From positions 29,974,897 through 30,038,896 of the forward strand of contig NC_019875.2 of assembly GCF_002234675.1 (NCBI RefSeq): DNA of 64,000 nucleotides, read 5' to 3'. Numbering within the stretch: the stretch's first letter is position 1; every line of letters starts with the position of its first letter. This DNA is from Oryzias latipes. Lineage: Eukaryota > Chordata > Actinopteri > Beloniformes > Adrianichthyidae. Shown one piece after another: positions 47,501-59,059 of the stretch. The notes beneath the pieces are model-generated. The model did not search any database and was not told the origin of the DNA. It saw nothing but the letters and a program-made list of their open reading frames with translations. The position numbers and the translations under genes were made by a program.

Positions 47501-50500
47501 CTGTCCTCTCACCTGTCTGTGGTGTGCAGGTGTGTCTGTACTGTCACCTGTCTGTGGTGTGCAGGTTTGTCTGTCATCTCACCTGTCTGTGGTGTGCAGG
47601 TGTGTCTGTCCTCTCACCTGTCTGTGGTGTGCAGGTGTGTCTGTCATCTCACCTGTCTGTGGTGTGCAGGTGTGTCTGTCCGCTCACCTGTCTGTGGTGA
47701 CAGGTGTGTCTGTCCTCTCACCTGTCTGTGGTGTGCAGGTGTGTCTGTCATCTCACCTGTCTGTGGTGTGCAGGTGTGTTTGTCCTCTCACCTGTCTGTG
47801 GTGACAGGTGTGTCTGTCCTCTCACCTGTCTGTGGTGTGCAGGTGTGTCTGTCATCTCACCTGTCTGTGGTGTGCAGGTGTGTCTGTCATCTCACCTGTC
47901 TGTGGTGTGCAGGTGCGTCTGTCCTCTCACCTGTCTGTGGTATGCAGGTGCGTCTGTCCTCTCACCTGTCTGTGGTGTGCAGGTGCGTCTGTCGTCTCAC
48001 CTGTCTGTGGTGTGCAGGTGTGTCTGTCGTCTCACCTGTCTGTGGTGTGCAGGTGTGTGTCCTCTCACCTGTCTGTGGTCTGCAGGTGTGTCTGTCCTCT
48101 CACCTGTCTGTGGTGTGCAGGTGTGTCTGTCCTCTCCCCTGTCTGTGGTGTGCAGGTGTGTCTGTCATCTCACCTGTCTGTGGTGTGCAGGTGTGTCTAT
48201 CCTCTCACCTTTCTGTGGTGTGCAGGTGTGTCTGTCCTCTCACCTGTCTGTGGTGTGCAGGTGAGTCTGTCCTCTCACCTGTCTGTGGTGTGCAGGTGAG
48301 TCTGTCCTCTCACCTGTCTGTGGTGTGCAGGTGTGTCTGTCCTCTCACCTGTCTGTGGTGACAGGTGTGTCTGTCCTCTCACCTGTCTGTGGTGTGCAGG
48401 TGTGTCTGTCATCTCACCTGTTTGTGGTGTGCAGGTGTGTCTGTCCTCTCACCTGTCTGTGGTGTGCAGGTGTGTCTGTACTGTCACCTGTCTGTGGTGT
48501 GCAGGTTTGTCTGTCATCTCACCTGTCTGTGGTGACAGGTGTGTCTGTCCTCTCACCTGTCTGTGGTGTGCAGGTGTGTCTGTCCTCTCACCTGTCTGTG
48601 GTATGCAGGTGCGTCTGTCCTCTCACCTGTCTGTGGTGTGCAGGTGCGTCTGTCCTCTCACCTGTCTGTGGTGTGCAGGTGTGTCTGTCCTCTCACCTGT
48701 CTGTGGTGTGCAGGTGTGTCTGTCCTCTCACCTGTCTGTGGTGTGCAGGTGTGTCTGTCGTCTCACCTTTCTGTGGTGTGCAGGTGTGTCTGTCCTCTCA
48801 CCTGTCTGTGGTGACAGGTGTGTCTGTCCTCTCACCTGTCTGTGGTGTGCAGGTGTGTCTGTCCTCTCACCTGTCTGTGGTGTGCAGGTGTGTCTGTCCT
48901 CTCACCTGTCTGTGGTGTGCAGGTGCGTCTGTCCTCTCACCTGTCTGTGGTGTGCAGGTGAGTCTGTCCTCTCACCTGTCTGTGGTGTGCAGGTGTGTCT
49001 GTCCTCTCACCTGTCTGTGGTGACAGGTGTGTCTGTCCTCTCACCTGTCTGTGGTGACAGGTGTGTCTGTCCTCTCACCTGTCTGTGGTGTGCAGGTGTG
49101 TCTGTCATCTCACCTGTTTGTGGTGTGCAGGTGTGTCTGTCCTCTCACCTGTCTGTGGTGTGCAGGTGTGTCTGTACTGTCACCTGTCTGTGGTGTGCAG
49201 GTTTGTCTGTCATCTCACCTGTCTGTGGTGTGCAGGTGTGTCTGTCCTCTCACCTGTCTGTGGTATGCAGGTGTGTCTGTCCTCTCACCTGTCTGTGGTG
49301 ACAGGTGTGTCTGTCCTCTCACCTGTCTGTGGTGTGCAGGTGTGTCTGTCCTCTCACCTGTCTGTGGTATGCAGGTGCGTCTGTCCTCTCACCTGTCTGT
49401 GGTGTGCAGGTGTGTCTGTCCTCTCACCTGTCTGTGGTGTGCAGGTGTGTCTGTCGTCTCACCTTTCTGTGGTGTGCAGGTGTGTCTGTCGTCTCACCTG
49501 TCTGTGGTGTGCAGGTGTGTCTGTCGTCTCACCTGTCTGTGGTGTGCAGGTGTGTCTGTCCTCTCACCTGTCTGTGGTGTGCAGGTGTGTCTGTCGTCTC
49601 ACCTGTCTGTGGTGTGCAGGTGTGTGTCCTCTCACCTGTCTGTGGTGTGCAGGTGTGTCTGTCCTCTCACCTGTCTGTGGTGTGCAGGTGTGTCTGTCCT
49701 CTCACCTGTCTGTGGTGTGCAGGGCCATGCTCTGCAGGTCTTTCTCCTCGCTGACTTTGGTCTGCAGGCTCTTCAGCTCCTCAGCCAGCCTTCGTACGGC
49801 TTGTTCTGCCTTCCAGCGTCTCTCCCTTTCCTGGTCGCGTTCCTCCACAATCGTCTGAACGGCATTGGAAAATGAAAGAGCAGAAGGTCACTGAGGTGTG
49901 GAGAAAGTCTCACCTGCTGCTTCAAACAGCTGCTAAGGTGAGCCGGGAGGCGTCGCATGAAAGGAGGATCAGCTGCAGATGTTAGTGTAGCCTGATCCAC
50001 GAGATGAACGTGCAGGAGGAGGATGTGAACAGTTTGTACCCTGTAGGTTTCCTCTTCCTGTTTGGATCTGGATCTCACATCTTCTGGAACCTTGGCTGCT
50101 CTCAAAAGAACCTCCTTGGGTTGCACCGCTCCCCCCATCCTTCCTGCACCCCCCGCTTTCCTTCTGGACCCAGCAGGCTTTAAAGTTCTCAGCCTCCGGT
50201 TCTCCTGATCGCTGCAAAGAAAATTTTGAAGCAGCTCAGGAATCAAATGAGTGGAGAGCGCTCTGCAGGGAGAGTCTGACCAAAGAACGATCAAACATGT
50301 AGGGAGCCCGCTTTACACGGGACAGTGAGAAAACATGGAGGATAATAGGAGTGGCTGATGAAGTAAAATGGGGGGGCGGAACAGGGAAGCTCCGACATTT
50401 GTCAAACTGAGCTTTAAATCAGACGAAGAACAAGTCCAACATGAACATCCATCGAGTCTTGGAGCCGAGATGTGAAGTTCAGGACGACGTTCTGAGTGAT

Positions 50501-53500
50501 GATGAAGGTGACGGCGTCCTTCACCACATTTGGTTTGATTGGTACATGAACGTGTTTGCCACTTCTTACCTTCTTATCCACAGCAGCTGCTGGTTTTCAT
50601 GGAGCGCTTCTTAAGCCCCACATGCGCCCACACGGGGGGGGGTTGACCGGTAAAGGTTTTTGGGTCGTAGAGAGGAGCGACCACATCTTTAGGGGAGCAC
50701 AGGTGTGCCTCACAGTTTCCCCAAGAGATGTGATAAAAAGATGTGTGGAAGGTGTGTCATTTAGTTTTCGTAATGGAAGTTCCACGCTCTTATGGCGTAC
50801 GAGAGACGGTGTCGCACGGCGTCCTTATGCCACGCTCTAGTCCAGGGGTCGGGAACCTATGGCTCGCGAGCCATATATGGCTCTTTTGATGGTCACATGT
50901 GGCTCGCAGACAAATCTTTAATTGTACTTTTTTTTTTTCATTAGACCAGTCCTTCTCGGGAGCGATGCGATGCCAGAAGCGCGGAGTAGTTGCGGTGCTT
51001 GGAGAGAGAAATCAGCGCCAGCGCTATCAGTTACTATTATCTATTATTTCACAGAGTTTGTACCAGCCGGAAACCTGTGAATTGCCGTGCCTAAAACTGC
51101 GGGCTCCCGTCCCTGAGAAAGAGCGCGCAGATGCGGGGACGGGATGTGTGAGGGAGAAAGCAGAGGGTGGGGGTGAGGGGTTGTGGGGACAGGCAGCAGG
51201 TGAATCGCGCAGGGATTGTAAAAACGTAAAACCCGCTGCCCGTCACTCACTGCAGCGTGTGAGTGTGTGTTTGGCTCCCCGTCTGCATGTGAGCAGTCTT
51301 TGTCACATCTACAGAACATTCAGACCTAAGATCACGTTTAAAGTCTCAACGCCTGAACGAAGCAGAAACTCACCACGTATCAACCAGACCAGACCATCAG
51401 CAAAACTACCACGAGAAATACTAATCATTTATTAGCAACAGAATAACAATGTTATTAAAAAGAATCCACAGACTTATTGTACTTTAAAAATGTTGAAATT
51501 AAATCAAATGCACACATTCATTTGTATATTTAGTTTTAAACATATTGTCGCGGACTGAGTTTAACTTGGCTGTTGGGCCGCGTTAAAAGTTCTGGAGTTC
51601 ATTGAACGCGTCAAGCAGAGATCTGATTGGCTCTCAGTTCTGTCGCTCAGCCTGTTTTTAGGTAGTTTGGACCAATGGGGTTCAGCTATGGGCCGAATAA
51701 GGGAAATGGGAGGGCTGCAGCGGGAGCAGGGGAATATAAAGTTGGGAGAAGCGCTCTCGTGTCGGCGGGAGAGATTCAGGAGTTGCTGAATTAATTGAAC
51801 GGCGTTTGTTGCGGTCTGCAGTAATCGGAATAAAGAACTTTAAAAGAGGTTAAGTCTCCGTGCCTCAGTGTGGGGAAGGGACACTACATTATTGTATGGC
51901 TCTTTCGAAATTACATTTCAAAATATGTGGCATTTATGGCTCTCTTGGCCAAAAAGGTTCCCGACCCCTGCTCTAGTCGTTAGTAAGGTGTGAGGACTGA
52001 TTCTTTACTGAGCTGCACGAGATGTGATACACGTGATACATTGGGCCCGTAGGACGTCCACACAAACTACACTCTGATTGGCTAATTTCTCACAGTCAGG
52101 CTGCAGCACGGATCGTGTGAACAGCACTAACGAGCTCCTGATACAGTCTGCAGGATTTGGGGGGTTAATCTTTATGACACGTCTGCGTCTCACCTACTCC
52201 CCCTTACGTGTTGCAGAAGTGTTCACTACAACCGCAGCATGTGTGACCATTTCCTCTCTAAGGGTTCACTGAGCGTCTAGGACCTGGATGTTTCCTGTGG
52301 GTCACCTGCATGACCTGCACAGGTTTTTACCAGCACACATCCCGTAAGGACAGCTGGGATTAGGGCTTAAGGAGCAAACCAGAGGACTGCAGATGCAGTA
52401 GTGAAAGAAACACAGCAGGCGTCTGCGCAGACTCACCTGTCTGACCTGCTGCTCTTGGTCTCCTGGGGGGTGGTGCTCGACGTCGGGACGGTGTGATGCG
52501 TGGGGATCCCGGAGCGTCTTCTGTTCTCCTTCCCGCTGTCGCCGTCACTCTCTGACACGCGGTCGGTGTCTCTCTTCGCTTTCAGTGGCTTCCCTGCAGT
52601 TCGGCTGAGGTTTGCTGGTTTTTCTCCCGTCGGGACCTAAATCAACGTCCCGGCCATTAAACATCAGAGGAGACAAACACGGCGAGGACGGACTATCAGC
52701 CTCACAGCTCTATGACAAACATTCAGACCTCTGAAGGTGAAGAGAAGGTTTCTTTTTCTAAAAGTTCAATGAAATCTTTACTGATCAATAAATCAACGTA
52801 TGTGTTAACGGGGGGGGGGGGTTTAGCATCTCCTTTCGTGCCTCGTTTCATACAGACTCCTCTAATAAAGGAGCTGATGGCGCTCTCCTCCAGGATGAGG
52901 ATCACAGACGGGTGAGCTGCTGATCTCAGACTGTTACTTAATCTTGTTCAGTGACAGGTATTTGGTGAATATACTTTCATCCTACATGAAATCCTTGGAT
53001 TAGGTTTTCACACCTGCTGGATGAGTCTGGACACCTGGTGCTCCAGTTTCCGGATGCGCTCTTCATTATCGGCATCAGCTGGATCGGGTCCAGAGGAACT
53101 AAGCGTCCGGGAGCGCCGACCGACCGGTTGTGAGGTCGGCTGTGCGACTTCTTCAGAGGAAGTGTGGGTCCCTGCGCCAGAGCGGGGGGGGCTGACAGCA
53201 CCTTTAACCTGAGGAAGACATTTTCCTTCATGTTGAAGCATCAGAGCTGCTCTTTGTTCTGAATCTGTTCCCGACTTTACAGACAGAATTCCTCAAAAGT
53301 GACATAGATGATGTGCTTCAGACCATGACCTCCATCCAGATCTATGGAGCTGCAGCATCTGCAAACTAAACCTTTCCAACAAATTTAAATGCTGACCACC
53401 TGACCTCCATCCATCCTTTTAAAATACATCGGCTTCCTATCAACTGTCATGGCATTTTTTAGGGGGTTTGAGGACATTTTTGTTTTGTCGTCAGGATGAT

Positions 53501-56500
53501 CTGCAGTTTAAATCCAGATTCTGTCCATATTCTTTACATCTGCAGAATGTTCTAAAACGCTACCCGTCTGTTAAGCCGTTCAGATGAAGTTGGAGATAAA
53601 TCCAAATCATCGCTTTGGTGGGAAAATCTGTCCTAGTTAAATAAGTCACAAACAAAAATGAACTTGAATGAGAAGCAAAAAGATTTTTAATAAAAAGGAC
53701 CTTTTCATGGTGACTCGTATCTGAGGACAGCAGAAAGTCCATGTAGTCCTCCAGGCCAGGGATGTCACAGATGCTGCTTAAACCTGGAGAGGACGGATGC
53801 CTTAGCCTGTCCAGACCGTCCAGAACAAAGATCTGCGGCAGCGACTCCATCACAGCGTCCCAGAACCCTGCAGCCAGACGGGAACGCGAATCTGAGAGAA
53901 CCCGAACCCAGCAAATGTTTTATTGGCGTCACTAATGCAAAATATGTGCCGCATTTACACATCTCCTTTTTAAAGGAGGGGGTCCCCAGACTGCGGCCCG
54001 GGGGTCAGACCAGGCCCGCCTACCATTTGACCCAGACTGCAGCCTCTCTGCCCGTACCTGCTGAAGCACACAGCGGGTTGCTTTGGCCGTCTCGTCTTAA
54101 AGTGACGTTGCGTAAACCTTGTAATCCCAGCAGACACTGTAGGAGATGGTCGATGCTGTCTAAGTGGTTGCCATGGAGACTGAGGTGCTTGAGCTTGTAT
54201 TCTGTGCCATGGAGATACAGCAGGCCTAATGAGGAGGTGCGAGTTTTGGTTTTAGTGTCTTAAGACAGTCAGAATAAAGGACACGTCTGAACTAATATCT
54301 GTGGATTTATTCATGAGTGTTTGATCATAAACAGAATCTGACTCACCAGTGAGGTTATTAATCTGATTGCAGGACAGGTTTAATCTCGTCAGGTTTACAA
54401 GGCCATTCAGTCCTAATGCAGGAGGGGAGGACATGAATAAGTGACTCATTTCACAGCTCAGAGAACCATAACAAAGAATTATTACTCGATAAACTCAAAG
54501 AGATAAAACATCTGTCATCTCTGGAAAGTGATGGAGGAAAAGACTCACCTTCAACCTTGGTGATCAAGTTGCAGGATAAATTCAGAGTCCTGAGAGAGGA
54601 GAGGGAAGACAGACCCTCAATCTTGGAAATGCGATTGGAGGAAAGATCCAAGTTGCGTAGATTCCAGGAGGAAGTCAGGCCCTCGATCCTCGGGATTAGG
54701 TTGCAGTGCAGATTGAGTGAAGTGAGGATAGAACCCAGAGGAACATCCAGTAAACTAGGGAGAAGACAGAGAAGCACAACATTAAAAACTGTTACTGAGG
54801 AATCATAACTGATCACAATAACAGGCACAGAAGCGATGCATCTTTTTTGTTAACCGTGGTTACACAGCAGTTATCTTAGTGGTAAATGTTTACATATTAC
54901 AGGAGACGCTTCATTTGATTGTTTATCACAATAAAGATGAAATAATTGATTTTTCTATGGACTAAACCAACCAGCATGTCAGCAATCTTTATTTTAGGGT
55001 TATGATTATTACTGTGGTTTTGTCTGTAAACACAAACAATCATCAGAAACATTGAAGGACGAACACATTCTCACCAATTATTATCTCTACTCGTTCATTA
55101 ATTATTGTGGATTAGTGCAGTGCTTCTCAAATAGCACCCCCCCCCCCCCCCGATGCGATGCAAGGGGGGGCGCGCAGTATTGCGGTAGTGGCGGTTTTAG
55201 GCACAGGTAATACGGGCAATTGTCCCGGGCGCAAATTTAACGGGGGGGCTCAGGCTGAGAGGTGGAACAGCACATGCGGAGAGCTGCCCAGCTTGCGCAA
55301 CACCAGGATCATCTCGTGCCTTTAGATTCCTCAGCTCATGCTAATAATGTCATTCTTTATGAACTATTGTAGACATTTTGATGTCTTTATTTTCCATCAA
55401 TGTATCGTTGTCTGTCTGTGGTTTAGTTGGTCTCAGTATTTGACAGAAAGACAGCAGGTAATGCAGGAAAAAGCTGCACTTTATGAGATCAGAAGTAAAC
55501 AATCATCATTTAGAAAAAAAAAAATCAGAAAAATGTTTTTTTTATCTATTTCTTCAGACTAAAAATGTTAAATATATTGGTGCTGTTAATGTTTCAGATC
55601 AATTTACATTTAATATTATTTATTAATTGAATGATTTTTCTCAGCATCAAACGGTTCAGTTGGTCAAAATGTGTCTAGTTTAAATAATGACTGACAGATT
55701 TTTGTTTTAATTTCAGCCACTTTAAGCTTCTTTTCTGTTTTACACTATAACAGGGTTTCTGTGGCTAAATAAATGTAATATTTGTTGAAAGTGGATTTAT
55801 TTTGCTTTTTTCTTTTGTTATTGTTAGAAGATACAATTTTAGGTATACTTACACAATTTCTTTTAGATACTAACCTAATATATTGTCACTGCGCGAGTGT
55901 GTGGGTGGGTGGGGAGGGGGGCATTGTTTTTTTCCTAGGGGGGGCCTTGCAAAAAATAATTGAAAAGCACTGAACCAGTGGAACAAATCGTTAGTTAAAC
56001 TAACTCCATTTTGTAGATATGTAAAAACTAAGGACAAGAGTCAAACTAAACCATTTGATATATTTCAGGATATTTCAATGAGACATCTATGACCGTCTCC
56101 TGTGAAAATACCCCCGCCCCCAGGTTTTCCAGAGTTAATCATTTCATTATAAACTATTACCTCTTTTAATGTCAATGCAAAATAAAAGGCTTTCAGTCTG
56201 AACTCTGACAGAACAAAGTCACAAACTAACTTCACGGTTAAATGACAGCATCGCTCATTTTTAGAGCAGCTTCTTACGGTTGCAGACAAAAAAAGCTATA
56301 AATTATAAAGTAGAAAATGGTAATGTTCCTTATGATTATTTTACATTTGTTAGGTTTCATCATCAAATGAAGAGCTTATTTGTAAAATGGACCTTAAATC
56401 TCCAGTTTTCAGCTACTTTACAAAGAAAATCCTTTATCCTAACAGCTAAAGATAAAAAATGATTGACACATCTTAAAGAAAATTATGTGCAAGAAGCGTA

Positions 56501-56813
56501 CATTTAAAAAATGACATTTAGCTTAGTAGACCGTTTAATTAATGTTGGTTAAAATCAACAACAAAAAAACATAATAATATGATCATAACAAGCTTTTCTT
56601 TCCTCAGATAGTAAAGACACATATTAACTCATGACAGAAAACATCACCAATTCATAACGGGAGGGGGGAGCTCTGCTCAGAAAACAAAACATTTTTGAAG
56701 TTAATCGTAACTTTACTACATTTGACTAAGTGTAATAATATAGAAAAAGATGTTAAATATTTAGCATACCTGGTTAGCTCCTTGTTAGCTAGGTTTAGCT
56801 CTCTTTCCTCCAT
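41535..56813 (-). CDS. lrrcc1: Leucine-rich repeat and coiled-coil centrosomal protein 1, 19 coding exons
   Basis: LRRCC1 (CLERC, the VFL1 relative) acts at centrioles and in ciliary assembly. Coding exons, 5' to 3': 56770-56813, 54549-54754, 54347-54412, 54058-54225, 53701-53867, 53014-53208, 52437-52636, 50040-50211, 49706-49854, 45622-45826, 45369-45508, 44268-44469, 43582-43767, 43301-43475, 42881-43044, 42551-42759, 42305-42442, 41982-42117, 41535-41651. They total 3039 nt (1012 residues; human about 1032) with consistent phases. LRRs lie at about 15-150 (LDVPLGS, LNLHCN, LDLSSNRISKIEGL, LNLSCNLITKVEG), a low-complexity linker at about 235-406, and a coiled coil from about 407 to the end. 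Diagnostic matches: EDEFRLALTIEATRF, SLAQDRGRLEA, KIVDDQTETIRKLKE. Exon 5 has a weak donor (AAAAG|GTCCTT). Introns are loaded with transposons and minisatellites. Confidence 0.95.
44040..44222. repeat. 20-bp minisatellite in lrrcc1 intron 12
   Basis: About nine units of cacccgcccccacctgtctg, some with cctg for cacc. The array starts only about 45 bases inside the intron. On the lrrcc1 strand each unit contains CAGACAGGTG followed by G runs, the same ten-base core as the much larger array in intron 9. Confidence 0.85.
44850..44905 (-). repeat. Antisense LINE2-type 3' tail
   Basis: The plus strand reads attcagttttatttatacag then tcgtctcaacgggcttcg, the complement of the L2-type tail at 17738-17810. 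It lies in lrrcc1 intron 11. Confidence 0.6.
45155..45308. mobile_element. Palindromic hAT-like MITE in lrrcc1 intron 11
   Basis: The left end ggggtgtcagaatccaggcc is mirrored by the right end ggcctgaggtttgacacc, with the usual ctacatgc and aacacacctg interior of this fish MITE family. Target duplications were not resolved. Confidence 0.6.
45883..47112 (-). pseudogene. Tc1-like transposon inserted in the lrrcc1 intron 9 array
   Basis: The right terminus on the minus strand is the complement of TACAGTCAAGACCATAAATA at 45881, with the TA target. Transposase blocks read on the minus strand include STVWYILRKKESTGELSNAK, RPGRPQKTT (AT hook), ILWTDETKINLYQNDG (first catalytic Asp region) and WACMAASGTGTLVFIDDVT. 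Stops and frameshifts are frequent and the N-terminus is lost where a hAT end joins at 47113. It is dead. Confidence 0.85.
47113..47262 (+). mobile_element. hAT 5' terminal fragment
   Basis: CAGTGGTCCCCAACCCCCGG followed by gaccggtctgtgggtcattt-like sequence is a very common fish hAT terminus. It interrupts the Tc1 copy and abuts the 35-bp array. Confidence 0.65.
47263..49725. repeat. 35-bp minisatellite made of the lrrcc1 exon 9/intron 9 boundary
   Basis: About 70 head-to-tail units of 34-35 bp. On the lrrcc1 strand each unit contains CACACCACAGACAGGTGAGA, so it holds the last 17 bases of exon 9 (CTGCACACCACAGACAG, encoding LHTTDR) and the first 18 bases of the intron. Every unit therefore carries a copy of the 5' splice site CAG|GTGAG. 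The unit touching exon 9 (donor at 49705-49706) is the functional one; TGA follows in frame if it is skipped. A last unit survives at 45854-45880 beyond the transposons. Long frames repeating VCLSSHLSVVCR are artefacts. Confidence 0.95.
50843..51970. mobile_element. Nonautonomous hAT element in lrrcc1 intron 7
   Basis: The 1128-bp element has perfect 16-bp inverted ends, CAGGGGTCGGGAACCT, and an exact 8-bp target duplication, CTCTAGTC, at 50835-50842 and 51971-51978. Subterminal atggctc and gagccat motifs occur at both ends. No transposase; a second insertion appears nested inside at about 51546-51888. Confidence 0.9.
51546..51888 (+). mobile_element. Possible solo LTR nested in the hAT element
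   Basis: The segment starts tgtcgcggactgagtttaac and ends gaagggacactaca, with ggaatataaag as a TATA-like box and cggaataaagaac as a polyadenylation-like signal. The layout suggests a solo LTR, but a matching target duplication is not clear. A related sequence lies at 39505-39610 in the fold-back loop. Confidence 0.35.
53976..54045. mobile_element. hAT MITE fragment
   Basis: ggtccccagactgcggcccg followed by ggggtcagaccaggcccgcc matches a common fish hAT terminus. It lies in lrrcc1 intron 4, close to the end of exon 4. Confidence 0.5.
55118..55972. mobile_element. hAT element in lrrcc1 intron 1
   Basis: The left end is CAGTGCTTCTCAAATAG. The complement of the right end is CAGTGCTTTTCAATTA. 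A poly-C tract follows the left end. The flanking octamers are similar but not identical, so the target duplication has decayed. No intact transposase frame. Confidence 0.6.
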
Positions 56814-57161
56814 TCTGAGTCTTTTCTGCCGTGATCGCTGCGTTTTACATCACAGCTGCCAGCACCGTTAAGAAGTGACAAATGTTACATAATCTAACGA
56901 GTAAAAAAGTCTAAATATATAAATTAGTAGTAAATAATATCTGTTTTTACGAAACCGCCTGCAATGCAACCAGATAGTTTAGCTAAGTCATTTACTGGCT
57001 ACTAACGACGAAGCTAAAGCTAAGTAGAATGACAAACATACGAACTCTATGTTAAAATAAAGTTTTACGGAGGTAAACAGGATTATAAAATCATAACAGC
57101 GCTCACAGCTGAAGCAGAAAAGTTAAACTAGCCGCTTTTGGAAACAAACTTCCTGTTTACG

Positions 57162-57186
57162 TGACGTAGCTACCACGAACTTCCGG
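57162..57186. promoter_or_regulatory. lrrcc1: CRE-like and ETS-like motifs upstream of lrrcc1
   Basis: TGACGTAG (57162-57169) and ACTTCCGG (57179-57186) lie about 350-370 bases upstream of the lrrcc1 start codon. Such pairs are common in housekeeping promoters. This is a motif match only. Confidence 0.35.
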
Positions 57187-57432
57187 AAAAAATGAGTGGC
57201 TCCGCCCACTGAACGATTTATGTATGTATTTATTTATTTGACTTTTTTCACGTTGTTGTTCAAAACAAATAGAAAAATATGCGTGACAAGAGCAATAGTC
57301 ATAACTATAAGAACGCCAGGGGATGGTAGATGTATTACAAAAGAAATATTACAAAAACAGATTACTATGCATTAAAAATGTTCACAGACAGACAGTTTTC
57401 ATAAATACGTATGGCCTTTTTGTTTAAGCTAT

Positions 57433-59050
57433 TTAAGCTAAATAGTGTGCAAATAAGATCCTAATTCTTTCATTATTACAGGGGAAAATACTTGATGAAG
57501 AAAATTTTGATTTGTGAATATTAGACTTACCAAACATTACAATTAGATCAATTCCCAATTTTGTGTTTGATTTTATGTTCTTTTTGTTTAGGCCAAATAT
57601 GATATATTCAAATTTAATCTGAAATTGTGAGTCTAATTTGTAATTTTTAAAACGAGCACATTCTTTCCTAAATGTTTTAGTAGTGTTACAATTCCAAAAT
57701 AGGTGACTGATTGTTTCTGGGTGATCTTTACAAAGAGAACAGTTGGGGTCAATTGTCTTCTTATATCTGAGCATGTATTGATTAGTGGGATATATTCTAT
57801 GTAAGAGTATGTAGGAGACGTCTCTCATCTTGTTATTGATTAGTCATTTCTGATCCAAGGTCCAAATATTTTTCCAGGGCGAGTCAGAAATTCATTTTCT
57901 CCAATAGAAGACAGCAGAGGGAACAGAAATGACATTTTGCTGAAACACTTGTTATTCTTTAGGGCTCAGTTGAAACAAAATTTCCAACAGGGATGTCACT
58001 TAGAGATAAAAAGAGATATTTTCATCAAGCACAGTGTTTTTAAAGAGTTCACAGATTTCAGTAGTAACGGCATCAAAAACACTGGCATAGAGGAAAAGCA
58101 AGGTTATATTTAAGGTTAAATTCTTCATATCTGAGTAATTGACCATAGTGGTTAACCCTTGTGCTATCTTAGATGACCCCCCCCCCCCCCCCCCGCAATC
58201 TCACGTAGATTTTTGTGATAATTGTGGCAGAAAAAGCAGGAAGTTGCGGCTGTTTTTTTTTCTAAGAGATGAACCACCAGCTAAAGAAGAGCTTTAGCTG
58301 GTATTTTTGTTAGAACTGAGCGACTTTATCAGCAGAATTAAGAACAAGGAAGTGAAGACTTTAACCACTTCTGATTGGTCAGACTGATGACATGTGATTA
58401 AGCCTTCAAGAATGATTGGCGGAGACAGTTAAAGGGGCGGGACTTTTCCTTACACAGTTATAGCTGCAGCTAAATCGCGGTACCGTGATTCTTATCAAAA
58501 TGTCTTTAATAGAATTAAATAAACACAAAGAAAAAGTAATTTTAAGATCTTTTATATTCCTAACTACTCAGTGTTTTATCAGGACCTGTTTGGATGAACA
58601 AAGACCTGATTTCCTGGAGATGGAAAATGTTTTTAGATCACTGAATGAGGGCAATTTCTCCACGCCGCACTTGACCATCTCCCACGGCACACTAGTGTGC
58701 CGCGGCACACTGGTTCAAAAACACTGGTCTAGATGACCCACTAGACAGTGCTCTGAACTGTCTAATGGGTCTAGATGACCCAACATTAAAGTGCCTAGGA
58801 TAGCACAAGGGTTACAGAGCTGACCAACCAGTAAGATATTATTATCAAACCAATTATTGTAAAATAAACATTTGTTCTTGTAAAGGATATATCTGTTATT
58901 CCAAATAAAAAACTCATGAGGGGAAAATTATGTTTATAAATAAGAAAGAAGAATCTGTCTGTGAAAAGCAGAGAGTTTAACGGGGATTTTGTTAATATTA
59001 TAATCACAAAGCAGAAGAAAAATGGAGACCACCTACGTTGCACTGTTGTG
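57433..59050 (-). pseudogene. L1/Tx1-type ORF2 relic, split by a MITE
   Basis: Read on the minus strand from about 59000: IPVKLSAFHRQ, EFFIWNNRYILYKNK, NILLVGQL, then a gap at 58156-58811, then NHYGQLLRYEEFNLKYN, and from 57828 MRDVSYILLHRIYPTN with the zinc knuckle CSLCKDHPETISHLFWNC (C-x2-C-x8-H-x4-C). This is the C-terminal third of an L1/Tx1 ORF2. Stops and frameshifts between the pieces show it is inactive. Confidence 0.75.
58156..58811. mobile_element. piggyBac-like MITE inserted in the L1 relic
   Basis: The ends are CCCTTGTGCTATCTTAGATG on the left and the complement, ggatagcacaaggg, on the right. The left flank is TTAA (58152-58155); the right flank is ttac, one base off. A poly-C tract follows the left end. 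A hAT-like end (gtgccgcggcacactggttc) is nested near 58690. The LINE reading frame resumes on the other side. Confidence 0.65.
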
Positions 59051-59059
59051 TGTTGGATT

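Noticed and set aside
35581-49725. CRISPR-like repeats
   Set aside because: The units are contiguous without unique spacers and lie in introns of vertebrate genes.
47234-49875. Long open frames with repeated VCLSSHLSVVCR-type peptides
   Set aside because: They arise on the strand opposite lrrcc1 from a 35-bp tandem repeat that lacks stops in several frames; all frames are open at once, which is typical of a minisatellite.
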